Positions 21,007 through 29,343 of a stretch of 64,000 bases of DNA are shown piece after piece (within the stretch, counting starts at the first letter, position 1; each line of letters opens with the position of its first letter). The DNA lies in assembly GCF_002157895.1 (NCBI RefSeq), contig NZ_CP021377.1:868001-932000 (forward strand), in the 5' to 3' direction. The DNA comes from Oceanisphaera profunda (GTDB taxonomy: Bacteria > Pseudomonadota > Gammaproteobacteria > Enterobacterales > Aeromonadaceae). The notes under the pieces were generated by a model. That model worked only from the letters and a program-made list of their open reading frames with translations. It ran no database searches and was not told the origin of the DNA. Made by a program: the position numbers and the translations under genes.

Positions 21007-22036
21007 TCAGCAACATGGCATCGCCATAACTGAAAAACCGATAACGCTGCTCAATCGCTTGGCGATAGGCTTCTTTAATATGGTCATAACCGGCAAAGGC
21101 GCTGACTAACATCATCAAGGTGGACTCGGGTAAATGAAAGTTGGTAACCATAAGGTCCACCAGCTGAAACTCATATCCCGGATAGATAAAAATATCCGTG
21201 TCCCCATAAAAAGGTGCCAGCGGCTGCCCTTGTGCAAGACTGGCTTGGGCGGCACTTTCCAAGGAGCGCACCGAGGTGGTGCCTACGGCAATAATACGTC
21301 CGCCACGTGCGCGCGCGGCATTGATCTTATCTACCACTTCAGCGGGGACTTCTATGTATTCGGCGTGCATTTTATGATCCAGCACTTGCTCCACTCGCAC
21401 CGGCTGAAAGGTGCCTGCCCCTACGTGCAGTGTCACAAAGGCTAACTCGGCGCCCTTTGCTACCAATGCGTCTAACAGCGCTTGGTCAAAGTGCAAACCC
21501 GCCGTGGGAGCGGCAACGGCACCGGGCTTTTCGTTATACACGGTTTGATAGCGCTCTTTATCCGCGTCTGTATCCGGTCTGTCGATATAAGGCGGCAGCG
21601 GCATATGGCCCACGGCTTCGAGAATTTCCAGCACAGAGCGCGGGTCATTAAACTCAATTTCAAATAAGGCGTCGTGGCGCGCCAGCATAGTGGCCTGCAC
21701 ATTCGGCTCTAAAATCAGCGCAGTACCCGGTTTGGGCGACTTAGAGGAGCGCACATGCGCCAGCACTCGCTTGTCATCCAATACCCGCTCCACCAAGACT
21801 TCAAGCTTGCCACCGCTGGCCTTATGGCCATAGAGGCGCGCTGGGATCACGCGGGTATTGTTGAATACTAATAAATCACCGGCATTTATCTGCGTCAATA
21901 ACTGCTGAAAATGACCATGGCTAATGGCACCGCTGTTGCCATCTACTTGCAGCAGACGACTCGCAGTGCGCTCTGCCATAGGGTGGCGGGCTATCAGTTC
22001 ATCGGGGAGTTCAAAGGAAAAATCGCGGACCAGCAT
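20990..22036 (-). CDS. queA: S-adenosylmethionine:tRNA ribosyltransferase-isomerase
   Basis: QueA adds the epoxycyclopentanediol ring to preQ1-tRNA using the ribosyl part of SAM. The 348 residues show [39 protein letters not shown] and TTSVRSLES blocks typical of the family (356 residues in E. coli). It is upstream of tgt. Its last four residues and stop codon lie inside a heptad repeat, so the extreme C-terminus is probably not functionally constrained. Confidence 0.97.
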   Translation of the reverse strand: MLVRDFSFELPDELIARHPMAERTASRLLQVDGNSGAISHGHFQQLLTQINAGDLLVFNNTRVIPARLYGHKASGGKLEVLVERVLDDKRVLAHVRSSKSPKPGTALILEPNVQATMLARHDALFEIEFNDPRSVLEILEAVGHMPLPPYIDRPDTDADKERYQTVYNEKPGAVAAPTAGLHFDQALLDALVAKGAELAFVTLHVGAGTFQPVRVEQVLDHKMHAEYIEVPAEVVDKINAARARGGRIIAVGTTSVRSLESAAQASLAQGQPLAPFYGDTDIFIYPGYEFQLVDLMVTNFHLPESTLMMLVSAFAGYDHIKEAYRQAIEQRYRFFSYGDAMLLTKREA

Positions 22037-22285
22037 ACAACACCTCTTGTCTTAACGGGCGCTAGTCTAGTAAGGCGACCCTTTTGGATCAAGGCAATTC
22101 GATATAGATGGCGCATAATGAATAATATGAAGAGATAGCGTAAGGTCAGTAGTGAAGACAGACCTGAGAAATTAGATAACGCCTTGTAAGCGATAAGACT
22201 ATTTTGTGGAAGACAGCTTTATAAAAGGCCGCTTTGCGACACCGCTAGGCCTTAGACTATCTTGATATAAAAAAGGGGAAGACTT

Positions 22286-22777
22286 ATGTCAGCTATCGTC
22301 TCTGAAATTATGACCCGCGAAATTATCGGCCTGCCGCCCTCTGCCACACTCAATGAAGCGCGCACCTTAATGCAGCGCCATCATATTCGCCACTTACCCG
22401 TGTTGGAAGACGATCAACTGATCGGCTTGGTCAGCCAGCGCGATATCTTAGCGGCTCAAGAGTCTAGCCTAGAAAAAGGCCAAAACGGCCACTTTCTCGA
22501 ACAGCATCCCCTGTCAAAAATCATGATTAAAGAGGTGGTGACCGTTAGCCCTAAGGCCGGCATTCGTGAAGCGGCGCTGCATTTACAACAACACAAATAC
22601 GGCTGCTTACCTGTGGTCGATAAAGGCAAAGTCGTGGGCATAGTCACCGACAGTGATTTTGTAACGGTAGCAATCCATTTACTCGAGGTATTGGATGCAC
22701 AGCTTGCCGAGCAACCCTTTGATGATTTGGACTCTGATGAGCTGGACTTAGCCATACCGCACCCAGCAGAAGAATAA
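22286..22777 (+). CDS. CBS-pair protein of unknown role
   Basis: This 163-residue soluble protein is essentially two CBS domains: about 5-58 (IMTREIIGLPPSATLNEAR...HLPVLEDDQLIGLVSQRDIL) and about 75-130 (IMIKEVVTVSPKAG...GCLPVVDKGKVVGIVTDSDF). An acidic tail follows. CBS pairs bind adenosine nucleotides and act as sensors. No effector domain is attached, so its partner is unknown. GGGGAAG lies 6 nt before the ATG. It is divergent from queA and 42 bp before acpH. Confidence 0.85.
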   Translation: MSAIVSEIMTREIIGLPPSATLNEARTLMQRHHIRHLPVLEDDQLIGLVSQRDILAAQESSLEKGQNGHFLEQHPLSKIMIKEVVTVSPKAGIREAALHLQQHKYGCLPVVDKGKVVGIVTDSDFVTVAIHLLEVLDAQLAEQPFDDLDSDELDLAIPHPAEE

Positions 22778-22816
22778 TCCATAATCCGTGACTAGAACCA
22801 GTAACCAGAGCCATAA
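22775..22816 (+). repeat. Heptad array at the CBS gene stop
   Basis: Six 7-bp steps begin with the gene's own stop codon: TAATCCA, TAATCCG, TGACTAG, AACCAGT, AACCAGA, GCCATAA. It resembles the TAATCCC array near nlpI in its first two units and then diverges. Confidence 0.6.
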
Positions 22817-22819
22817 CAC

Positions 22820-23401
22820 ATGAACTATTTGGCGCACTTGCATCTGGCGCATATTAGCCACACCAGCTTAGCCGGCGCTCTATTAGGGGAATACGCCAAA
22901 GGCCAAATAGACACCCAGTTAGCACCCGAACTGCAACTGGGTATTCGACTGCATCGCCAGATTGACAGTTTTACCGATGCCCATCCGCTGCATCTTGGGG
23001 CAGTGCAAGCCATGCCTAGCCCCTTTCGCCGCTATGGCGGCATTATCATGGACATGATGTTTGATCACTTTCTGGCGCGTTTTTGGCATCGTTATCATGA
23101 GCAAACGCTACAAGATTTTATTGATGGGGCTCACCGGCAATTAATACCCGATGCCCAGTGGCCTGGCGCAATGGTGACGCTGGTGGCGCGCATGCAGCAA
23201 TATCAACTGCTCGCCAGCTATCAAACTCTAGACGGTATTAGTCTGGCTCTTTCTCGCATCGACCAGCGCTTTCGCCGCCCTACGCCCCTGCCCCAATGCG
23301 CGCCGTTATTACACGACCATTATCATGATATGGAACAGGCCTTTCTCGGCTTCTACCCCGAGCTGATGGAGTTTGTGATCGCGAAAGCGCGTGAGGCGTG
23401 A
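22820..23401 (+). CDS. acpH: ACP phosphodiesterase AcpH
   Basis: AcpH removes the 4'-phosphopantetheine arm from acyl carrier protein. The 193 residues equal E. coli AcpH in length. The MNYLAHLHLAH start, the RLHRQIDSFTDAHP block and the MMFDHFLARFW block carry the His/Asp metal residues. It follows the CBS gene closely on the plus strand. The C-terminal AREA and the TGA stop come from the first units of a nine-copy GTGAGGC array, so copy-number change would leave the protein intact. Confidence 0.92.
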   Translation: MNYLAHLHLAHISHTSLAGALLGEYAKGQIDTQLAPELQLGIRLHRQIDSFTDAHPLHLGAVQAMPSPFRRYGGIIMDMMFDHFLARFWHRYHEQTLQDFIDGAHRQLIPDAQWPGAMVTLVARMQQYQLLASYQTLDGISLALSRIDQRFRRPTPLPQCAPLLHDHYHDMEQAFLGFYPELMEFVIAKAREA

Positions 23402-23460
23402 GGCGTGAGGCGTGAGGCGTGAGGCGTGAGGCGTGAGGCGTGAGGCGTGAGGCGTGAAAA
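23391..23460 (+). repeat. Class A heptad array, nine perfect GTGAGGC copies
   Basis: Nine exact GTGAGGC units at 23391-23453 and a final GTGAAAA. The first unit encodes the end of AcpH and the second supplies its stop. Every unit contains TGA. Because of the 7-bp period, three successive units put TGA in all three frames. This is the longest perfect array in the window and a likely site of slippage between strains. Confidence 0.97.
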
Positions 23461-23696
23461 AATAACCACTAGATATTTTTTCGCCACGGAATACACGGAA
23501 GAACACGGAAAAATAGTGATCAGATTTGAAAGTGAAAGGCAGCTCCGAGCATCAAGCGTTAAGCACCAAGCTGAACAAAGGGCGGTGTTTATATGTTAGC
23601 TCGGTGCTGGGCGCTTAGCGCTAGTTACTACTACTGCGTCCGTGCGCTCCGTGTTCTTCCATGGCAAAAATAGCTTTATGTTTGTACTTGCCATCC
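23461..23696. other. Mosaic repeat island between acpH and the kinase gene
   Basis: No gene is present. It holds, in order: a GCCACGGAATACACGGAAG block (23481-23507), a class B heptad array on the plus strand (AGCTCCG, AGCATCA, AGCGTTA, AGCACCA, AGCTGAA; 23541-23575), a second class B array on the minus strand (TAGCGCT, AAGCGCC, CAGCACC, GAGCTAA; 23596-23623), and an inverted copy of the CCACGGAA block (about 23637-23675). The outer blocks form an inverted pair. Confidence 0.7.
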
Positions 23697-23724
23697 TCTT
23701 CACGCTTTACCCCTCACTCTTCAC
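23697..23724 (-). repeat. Class A heptad array at the kinase gene 3' end
   Basis: Plus-strand units TCTTCAC, GCTTTAC, CCCTCAC, TCTTCAC in exact 7-bp register. On the kinase sense strand they read GTGAAGA, GTGAGGG, GTAAAGC, GTGAAGA and encode the protein end KSEG plus its TAA stop. Confidence 0.85.
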
Positions 23725-25554
23725 AGCTACCTTAGGATTGGCCGGATAGAAGTAATCGGGCTGTACTGCTTGGCTGTTAAAGAAACGGGTATTTTTATGG
23801 GGCAATTTCATAAAGCCGGCCACGCCTTGATCTGTGATTTCAGGGATCAGCGCCACCACTTGTGCCAGCAAGGCGGCAAAGTCTGTTTCTGCGCGAACGT
23901 CGAGCAGCCGATAATAACTGTGCAACTTCAGATGCAGATCCGTGACTTCAAAAATAATGCAGCCACTGTGATGAATATCATTGAGCCTAGCGAGCACCGC
24001 CATCATAGGCGCGGGCAAAGTAAGCTGTTCATCAGGGTCTCGGCCATCTTCAAAATAGGAATGCTGGCGACTGGCATCCGCAGGGCTGGCATGGGTCGCT
24101 AAGCGATAAGCGAGTTGCATATCAGCGCTAGGCTGAAAAGGCTGACTGGCGTCAGCGCGGCTTAAGTGCAGCGTATTGCGCGCATTAAACAAGCAGGCTT
24201 TAAACAAGCCCACTTTGGTGATGCCTTGCGCCAACTTCACCACATTATTGACCGCTTGGGTAAAGGCCAGCTCCAGCTCGGCATCATATAAATTCAAGCT
24301 AGAGTCGATATACAGACCATCCTCTTGCCACTGCACCACCAGCCCGCCCATTACCGGATAACGGCCTAGACGACTGACGGCGGCCAAAAAGGCTTTTTCA
24401 CCGTCACCCATGCCCGCCAAGTAATTTTTATAATAACGCGCTAACTGAGCATCATTAATATCGAGCAGCAAGCTGGGCTGGTCTTGCTCGGCTAAGGATT
24501 CCCGTAAAAAAGAAGTGCGTGACGAATAGACCACTGTGTCCATGGCAGAAGCATTTGAGCTCACCCACACTGGCAGCTCGGCCTGAAGCTTGGGCTGTGC
24601 TAATTCTGGCAACACTAAGTGCTGTAACCGCGCCATGGACTGCATAAAATAATCCCCGGCTTGGCGGCGCAGCTTAGGATCTGGCGCTAATAAGCCATCT
24701 AGCATCAGCGCCAGCTCTTTGGGCAGGCCTAAGCTGCGCGCGGGCAACACGGCTTGGCCAAAGCGACACCCCTGGCCCGAGGCCAAGGCATACAAGGTGG
24801 CCGCCACCCCTTGTTCATCAAAGCGCGGGTTAGATAAAGCGCCGGATCTTTGCTCTGCACCAATAAAGTAAATATCTCCTAAGCGAGCATTAGTGTGTTG
24901 CAAGTCCGCCGACATTAGTTGCATCACATTGCTTGAAACACACTGCCCCTGACTGTCGGTTTGGGCAAACACCGACGAGCCCCAATCCACTAGGCAGATG
25001 CGATTAGTGTTGGCATCAAACACAATATTTGAGGGCTTAATATCACCGTGTACTATGGGCCGCTGTTGGCCATCTTGTTGTTGGTCGCGTAGCATCTGCA
25101 AAATATCGACCAGCTGCACGCCAATATCCACAACTTGTCGGGCCGATAATCGACCGACGCGTAAGCTGTATTGCTCCAAGTCTAAGCCCTGTGCCCGGCT
25201 CATCATTAAAATGCCTTGTTTCTTAATGCGTTTATAAGTGATGAAACGCGGCACCCTAGGGTGATGCACTTGCGACAACATATAGGCTTCATCGGCGAGG
25301 CGTTCCCGCACCGCAAGCGCCAAGGTAATGCGAGAAAACTTAAAGGCATACTCTTGGCCCGATTCAGCCCAGCCAGCAAAGGTAAAGCCGTAGGCCCCTT
25401 GGCCCACAAGCTGAATATGCTGATAGCCTAAGCCCTCTAACTTGGCGATACAGAGTGCTATCCAGTCTTTGAGCTTTTTGGCATCACCCGCATTGAGCAA
25501 ATACATCGACTGCTCTTCTGGAATATAAAAATTGTCTAGCCGATGCGCATCCAT
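23707..25554 (-). CDS. Eukaryotic-like protein kinase with an unassigned C-terminal half
   Basis: A 615-residue protein. The N-terminal kinase domain spans about 45-310, with the glycine loop GQGAYG (51-56), Lys72 (AFKFSR), Glu89, catalytic HGDIKPSN (169-176) and metal motif DWG (190-192) in place of DFG. The Arg before the catalytic Asp is replaced by Gly, so it is a non-RD kinase. No membrane helix is seen. Residues 330-615 match nothing I recognise and may be a sensory or substrate domain. It is 120 bp downstream of the bkd E2 gene on the same strand and could be co-expressed. Its substrate is unknown. Confidence 0.8.
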   Translation of the reverse strand: MDAHRLDNFYIPEEQSMYLLNAGDAKKLKDWIALCIAKLEGLGYQHIQLVGQGAYGFTFAGWAESGQEYAFKFSRITLALAVRERLADEAYMLSQVHHPRVPRFITYKRIKKQGILMMSRAQGLDLEQYSLRVGRLSARQVVDIGVQLVDILQMLRDQQQDGQQRPIVHGDIKPSNIVFDANTNRICLVDWGSSVFAQTDSQGQCVSSNVMQLMSADLQHTNARLGDIYFIGAEQRSGALSNPRFDEQGVAATLYALASGQGCRFGQAVLPARSLGLPKELALMLDGLLAPDPKLRRQAGDYFMQSMARLQHLVLPELAQPKLQAELPVWVSSNASAMDTVVYSSRTSFLRESLAEQDQPSLLLDINDAQLARYYKNYLAGMGDGEKAFLAAVSRLGRYPVMGGLVVQWQEDGLYIDSSLNLYDAELELAFTQAVNNVVKLAQGITKVGLFKACLFNARNTLHLSRADASQPFQPSADMQLAYRLATHASPADASRQHSYFEDGRDPDEQLTLPAPMMAVLARLNDIHHSGCIIFEVTDLHLKLHSYYRLLDVRAETDFAALLAQVVALIPEITDQGVAGFMKLPHKNTRFFNSQAVQPDYFYPANPKVAVKSEG

Positions 25555-25562
25555 ATCACCTG

Positions 25563-25637
25563 CCTCTCACTGCATAGCTCTCAACTGAATGTCTCTCTGC
25601 TGAATGTCTTTCTGCTGAATGCCTTGGCACTTAATGC
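25563..25637 (-). repeat. 15-bp tandem repeat, five imperfect units
   Basis: Units on the plus strand: CCTCTCACTGCATAG, CTCTCAACTGAATGT, CTCTCTGCTGAATGT, CTTTCTGCTGAATGC, CTTGGCACTTAATGC. It fills the gap between the E2 stop and the kinase start. Unlike the heptads, its period is a multiple of three. Confidence 0.8.
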
Positions 25638-25651
25638 CGTTTAACCTCTAG

Positions 25652-25687
25652 GCAGTTAACTTAAGGTCCTTACTTTAAGTTAACTGC
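25652..25687 (-). terminator. Inverted repeat spanning the E2 stop codon
   Basis: Exact 13-bp arms GCAGTTAACTTAA and TTAAGTTAACTGC enclose a 10-nt loop. One arm holds the last E2 codons and TAA stop. There is no T run, so it may be an mRNA-stabilising hairpin rather than a terminator. Confidence 0.55.
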
Positions 25688-26970
25688 GCCCACATGCGTT
25701 CGGGCTGCATTAAGTACTGACACCAACGGCGATTAAATCGGGCTAAGGTAGCGCCATCAATCACGCGATGATCCGCAGACCAACACACCATCATAATGGC
25801 CTGTGATTCACATTCGCCTTGCTCATTAAAGCGCGGCACAAAGCGCCATTTGCCTAAGGCGGCTATCGCGACCTGAGGTGCGGTGACGATGGGCGTGGAC
25901 ACCAATCCACCTAAGGCACCCACGTTAGATAAGCTAATAGTGGCCCCTTGCAGCTCATGAGGCGTAAGTTTCCCCGCCCGCGCCGCCGTGCTTAAACGCT
26001 CAAGCTCGGCCGCTATCTCTAATAACGATAATTGCTGGCAATTACGCAATACCGGCACCAGCAAACCGCTTAAGGTGTCGACGGCCACGCCAATATGATG
26101 CGGCTCTTGATAGTGAAGATGACGAGCCTCTTCATCTAAACGCGCATTTAATAATGGAAAATCTGCCAGCGTGAGCGACAGCGCTTTAATAAAAAAAGGC
26201 AATAAGGTGAGCTTACGTTGCTGCTCGTCAAACACCGGCGTTAAGCGCGCTTTTAGCTGCAGTAATTCATCCAGACGCAGTTCATCGCATAAGGTGAATT
26301 GCGGTATGCTGAGACTGGCGGTCATCTGTTTGGCCATGGTCGCCCTGATGCCGGTCAACGGCTCGCCAGCCTCAGTAGTTGGCAGGCTGTTTAGCTGCTC
26401 TTGCTTAGTCGAAGAAGGTGCTGCTGTGGTAATCGGATGCGTGGTGGCTGCGTGTCTGGTAGACGGGAGCGTTGCTAAAAAGACAGTCAAGTCCTCTTTA
26501 CAGACTCGGCCGTTGTCGCCGGAGCCTTGCACCTCGCTTAATGCAATGTTTTGCTCGCGCGCCAAGCGGCGCACCGCAGGGCTGGCCACCACCTTACCTG
26601 TTCTTTGATTCGCGCTATCTTTGGATAGGCGGCTTTCAGCCTGATTAGCCTGAATACTGGTCACTGCATCATCACTAGACTCAGGCTCGGCAGGATCCGT
26701 AGTTGCGATGGTGGCGGCTATCTCCATGGCAAACAGTGGCGCATGCACCTTTGCTAACTCACCTTTAGCCACATACAGCTTAGTGATCACGCCATTATGC
26801 ATGGCCGGAATTTGCACCAAGGCCTTATCGGTCATCACATCACAAATGGCTTGATCTTCAGTGACCTGCTCGCCTTCAGCTACCAGCCACTCCACCAGTT
26901 CACACTCCACTATGCCCTCACCTATGTCGGGCAAATAAAAGTCCTGTTGCTCTTGCTTCTCTTGACTCAT
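25675..26970 (-). CDS. bkdB: Branched-chain 2-oxoacid dehydrogenase E2 (dihydrolipoyl acyltransferase)
   Basis: Core acyltransferase of the branched-chain 2-oxoacid dehydrogenase complex, which makes acyl-CoA from Val/Leu/Ile keto acids. Domains: lipoyl domain at 10-85 with lipoyl Lys at 49 (VMTDKALVQIPA), an E1/E3-binding domain at about 130-168 (ASPAVRRLAREQ), and the catalytic domain with His401 and Asp405 in DHRVIDG. One lipoyl domain and the DKA motif favour the Bkd class over pyruvate E2. The gene follows E1beta by 8 bp. No lipoamide dehydrogenase gene follows. Confidence 0.88.
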   Translation of the reverse strand: MSQEKQEQQDFYLPDIGEGIVECELVEWLVAEGEQVTEDQAICDVMTDKALVQIPAMHNGVITKLYVAKGELAKVHAPLFAMEIAATIATTDPAEPESSDDAVTSIQANQAESRLSKDSANQRTGKVVASPAVRRLAREQNIALSEVQGSGDNGRVCKEDLTVFLATLPSTRHAATTHPITTAAPSSTKQEQLNSLPTTEAGEPLTGIRATMAKQMTASLSIPQFTLCDELRLDELLQLKARLTPVFDEQQRKLTLLPFFIKALSLTLADFPLLNARLDEEARHLHYQEPHHIGVAVDTLSGLLVPVLRNCQQLSLLEIAAELERLSTAARAGKLTPHELQGATISLSNVGALGGLVSTPIVTAPQVAIAALGKWRFVPRFNEQGECESQAIMMVCWSADHRVIDGATLARFNRRWCQYLMQPERMWAQLT

Positions 26971-26978
26971 GGTTTCCC

Positions 26979-27956
26979 CTAAAAGTTAACCGTGTCCATG
27001 ATGGCGCTAAACACTTTGAGCTGATCTGCCTGATATTCTTTTTCAAGCGCCAATGGATATGGCGTATCTAAGCCACAGACCCGAGCAATGGGGCTTTCTA
27101 AATATAAAAAGCAACGCTGTTGAATAGTGGCGGCAATTTCACCGGCAAAGCCACCGGTCAGCGGCGCTTCGTGGCTGATCACGAGTCGACCGGTTTTCAG
27201 TACCGAGTCCACAATGCAGTCTTGATCCCAAGGTAAAATAGTGCGCAAATCAATCAGCTCACAAGACACGCCCTCCAGCTCCGCCAACACCACCGCCTTG
27301 GCGGCCACTTCCATTTGCGCGCCCCAGGCTAATACAGTGACATCGCAGCCGCTCTGCACCACTTCGGCTTTATCGAGTGGCGTTTCATAATAAGCGATAT
27401 CCACCTCACCCACCGCAGCACGGTACAAGCGTTTGGGCTCCATAAAAAGCACCGGATCTGGGCAGGCAATAGCGGCCAACAATAAACCTTTGGCTTGGAC
27501 AGGGTTACGCGGTATCACCACCCGAATACCTGCCGTATGGGCAAAATAAGCTTCCGGTGATTGACTGTGATAATGGCCGCCAGCAATGCCGCCCCCGTAA
27601 GGGGTGCGGATCACTAAGCCGCCTACATTAAATTCATTGCCCGAGCGATAACGAAACTTAGCGGTTTCATTCACTATTTGATCAAAGGCGGGATAGATGT
27701 AATCGGCAAACTGAATTTCAGCTACCGGCTTTAACCCTCTCGCCGCCATGCCATTGGCAAAACCGATAATGCCCTGTTCGGTAAGTGGCGTATTAAAGCA
27801 GCGCGCGGAGCCGTATTTTTCCTGTAACTGACTGGTGGCACGAAACACGCCGCCAAAGTGCCCTACGTCTTCACCGAAGCACACCACGTCTTTATCTCGG
27901 GCCATCGCCAGATCGAGGGCCTGATTAATGGCCTGCAACAAGTTCATTTCTGCCAT
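26979..27956 (-). CDS. bkdA2: Branched-chain 2-oxoacid dehydrogenase E1 beta subunit
   Basis: The 325-residue beta subunit pairs with E1alpha to decarboxylate branched-chain keto acids with thiamine diphosphate. The [32 protein letters not shown] start and [15 protein letters not shown] and [20 protein letters not shown] blocks are typical. ATG at 27956 overlaps the E1alpha stop (TAATG) and has GAGGT 7 nt upstream. An in-frame GTG at 27965 is not needed. Operon order is E1alpha-E1beta-E2. Confidence 0.9.
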   Translation of the reverse strand: MAEMNLLQAINQALDLAMARDKDVVCFGEDVGHFGGVFRATSQLQEKYGSARCFNTPLTEQGIIGFANGMAARGLKPVAEIQFADYIYPAFDQIVNETAKFRYRSGNEFNVGGLVIRTPYGGGIAGGHYHSQSPEAYFAHTAGIRVVIPRNPVQAKGLLLAAIACPDPVLFMEPKRLYRAAVGEVDIAYYETPLDKAEVVQSGCDVTVLAWGAQMEVAAKAVVLAELEGVSCELIDLRTILPWDQDCIVDSVLKTGRLVISHEAPLTGGFAGEIAATIQQRCFLYLESPIARVCGLDTPYPLALEKEYQADQLKVFSAIMDTVNF

Positions 27957-29140
27957 TATTTGCACCTCGCGGCACTCAGCGGATAGGCCTCGGGAAAGCG
28001 ACGAATATGGGCTTTAAGTTGAGCCAGCTGGCTGTGCAATAAGTCGGTGGGCTGCGCATACACATCCGTGATCAGGGTATCTATATGAGGTTTAGCTATC
28101 TTTTCGGCGATTTTGAGTGCTTCCAGCACTTCTTGGCGCAACACATCCGAGGCCAACTGGTCTGCTGCTTCGTCAAGCCAATCTTGCTGTAACAGCCAGC
28201 GACGATAGCGGGCGATGGGATCTTGACTGCGCCACCGCGTTTCTTCGTCTCGCGAGCGATAACCACTGGGATCATCCGACGAAGAATGGGCACCCAATCG
28301 ATAAGCCATGGCCTCAATTAACACAGGTTGCTGGCCAGACAACGCCAGCTCGCGCGCTAGGCGCGTGGCTTCATACACGGCTAACGCATCGGCACCGTCC
28401 ACCCGAATGGCGGGTATGCCATAACCGACCCCACGGCTGGCAATACCATCGCTGATATACTGCTCATGAGCCGGTGTTGAAATGGCATAACCATTATTAC
28501 GACAGAAAAAAATCACCGGCGCTTTCAATACTGCAGCCATATTTAAGCCCGCATGAAAATCCCCAACCGAGGCCGCCCCCTCACCAAAGTAGCACAACGT
28601 AATATTGGGCTCGCCGCGTAGTTTTTGGCCATAAGCGTAACCGCTGGCCTGAGGGATTTGAGTGCCCAGCGGTGACGAGATAGTCATATAGTGCAGCGCC
28701 TTACTGCCATAATGCACCGGCATTTGCCGACCTTTGCCTAAGTCGTGTTCATTCGATAACAGCTGATCCATAAACTGGGTCAAACTGAAGCCTCGATAAT
28801 GCAAAGCACCCTGCTCGCGATATTGCGCCATGATCATATCTTTATCATCCAGCGCCGCCGCACTGGCCACTGTGGTGGCCTCTTCCCCTAAACATTGCAG
28901 ATAAAAACTGATGCGCCCTTGGCGCTGTGCCGCCAACATTCGTTCGTCTAAAATGCGAATAAACACCATGCTATGGTAGATTTTTAAAGCCTGTTCGCGG
29001 TTCAAATTAGGGGCTCTGGCGCGAGGAAATAAGCAGCCGTCTGCTTGTAATAAGGTAAAGGTAGGAATAGACAAGGCATGGCCGTCAATAAACTGAGGCT
29101 GATACACGCAATCTGGCGTGCTATTGCGGAGGTTATTCAT
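27956..29140 (-). CDS. bkdA1: Branched-chain 2-oxoacid dehydrogenase E1 alpha subunit
   Basis: The 394-residue thiamine-diphosphate subunit. The [37 protein letters not shown] block is the cofactor site, with GEG where GDG is usual. The [16 protein letters not shown] block is the loop phosphorylated in mitochondrial homologues. ATG at 29140 has GGGAG 7 nt upstream and is preferred to the in-frame TTG at 29215. It heads the operon, after the aceA terminator. Confidence 0.9.
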   Translation of the reverse strand: MNNLRNSTPDCVYQPQFIDGHALSIPTFTLLQADGCLFPRARAPNLNREQALKIYHSMVFIRILDERMLAAQRQGRISFYLQCLGEEATTVASAAALDDKDMIMAQYREQGALHYRGFSLTQFMDQLLSNEHDLGKGRQMPVHYGSKALHYMTISSPLGTQIPQASGYAYGQKLRGEPNITLCYFGEGAASVGDFHAGLNMAAVLKAPVIFFCRNNGYAISTPAHEQYISDGIASRGVGYGIPAIRVDGADALAVYEATRLARELALSGQQPVLIEAMAYRLGAHSSSDDPSGYRSRDEETRWRSQDPIARYRRWLLQQDWLDEAADQLASDVLRQEVLEALKIAEKIAKPHIDTLITDVYAQPTDLLHSQLAQLKAHIRRFPEAYPLSAARCK

Positions 29141-29262
29141 GGCATCACTCCCATTACTGGCCGAGCGAGTATGAAGGTGGGCCAAAAGTTCAACGGCCAC
29201 TGACTGTGAGGCCAATTATAACACTTGATTAATAATACGAGCTCCAGTCAGCAAGACCGGCC

Positions 29263-29288
29263 AAAAAAAAGGCAGCCAATTGGCTGCC
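29263..29288 (-). terminator. aceA terminator
   Basis: Perfect palindrome GGCAGCCAATTGGCTGCC (29271-29288) followed on the minus strand by eight T (29263-29270). It separates aceA from the bkd operon. Confidence 0.9.
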
Positions 29289-29343
29289 ATAAAGTAAGGG
29301 AACACTACTCTGAGCACACCTCAGAGGTCACACTTTTTTTATT

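Noticed and set aside
23391-23460. Possible CRISPR array at the GTGAGGC repeats
   Set aside because: Units are 7 bp and contiguous with no spacers and no cas genes, so it is a tandem repeat.
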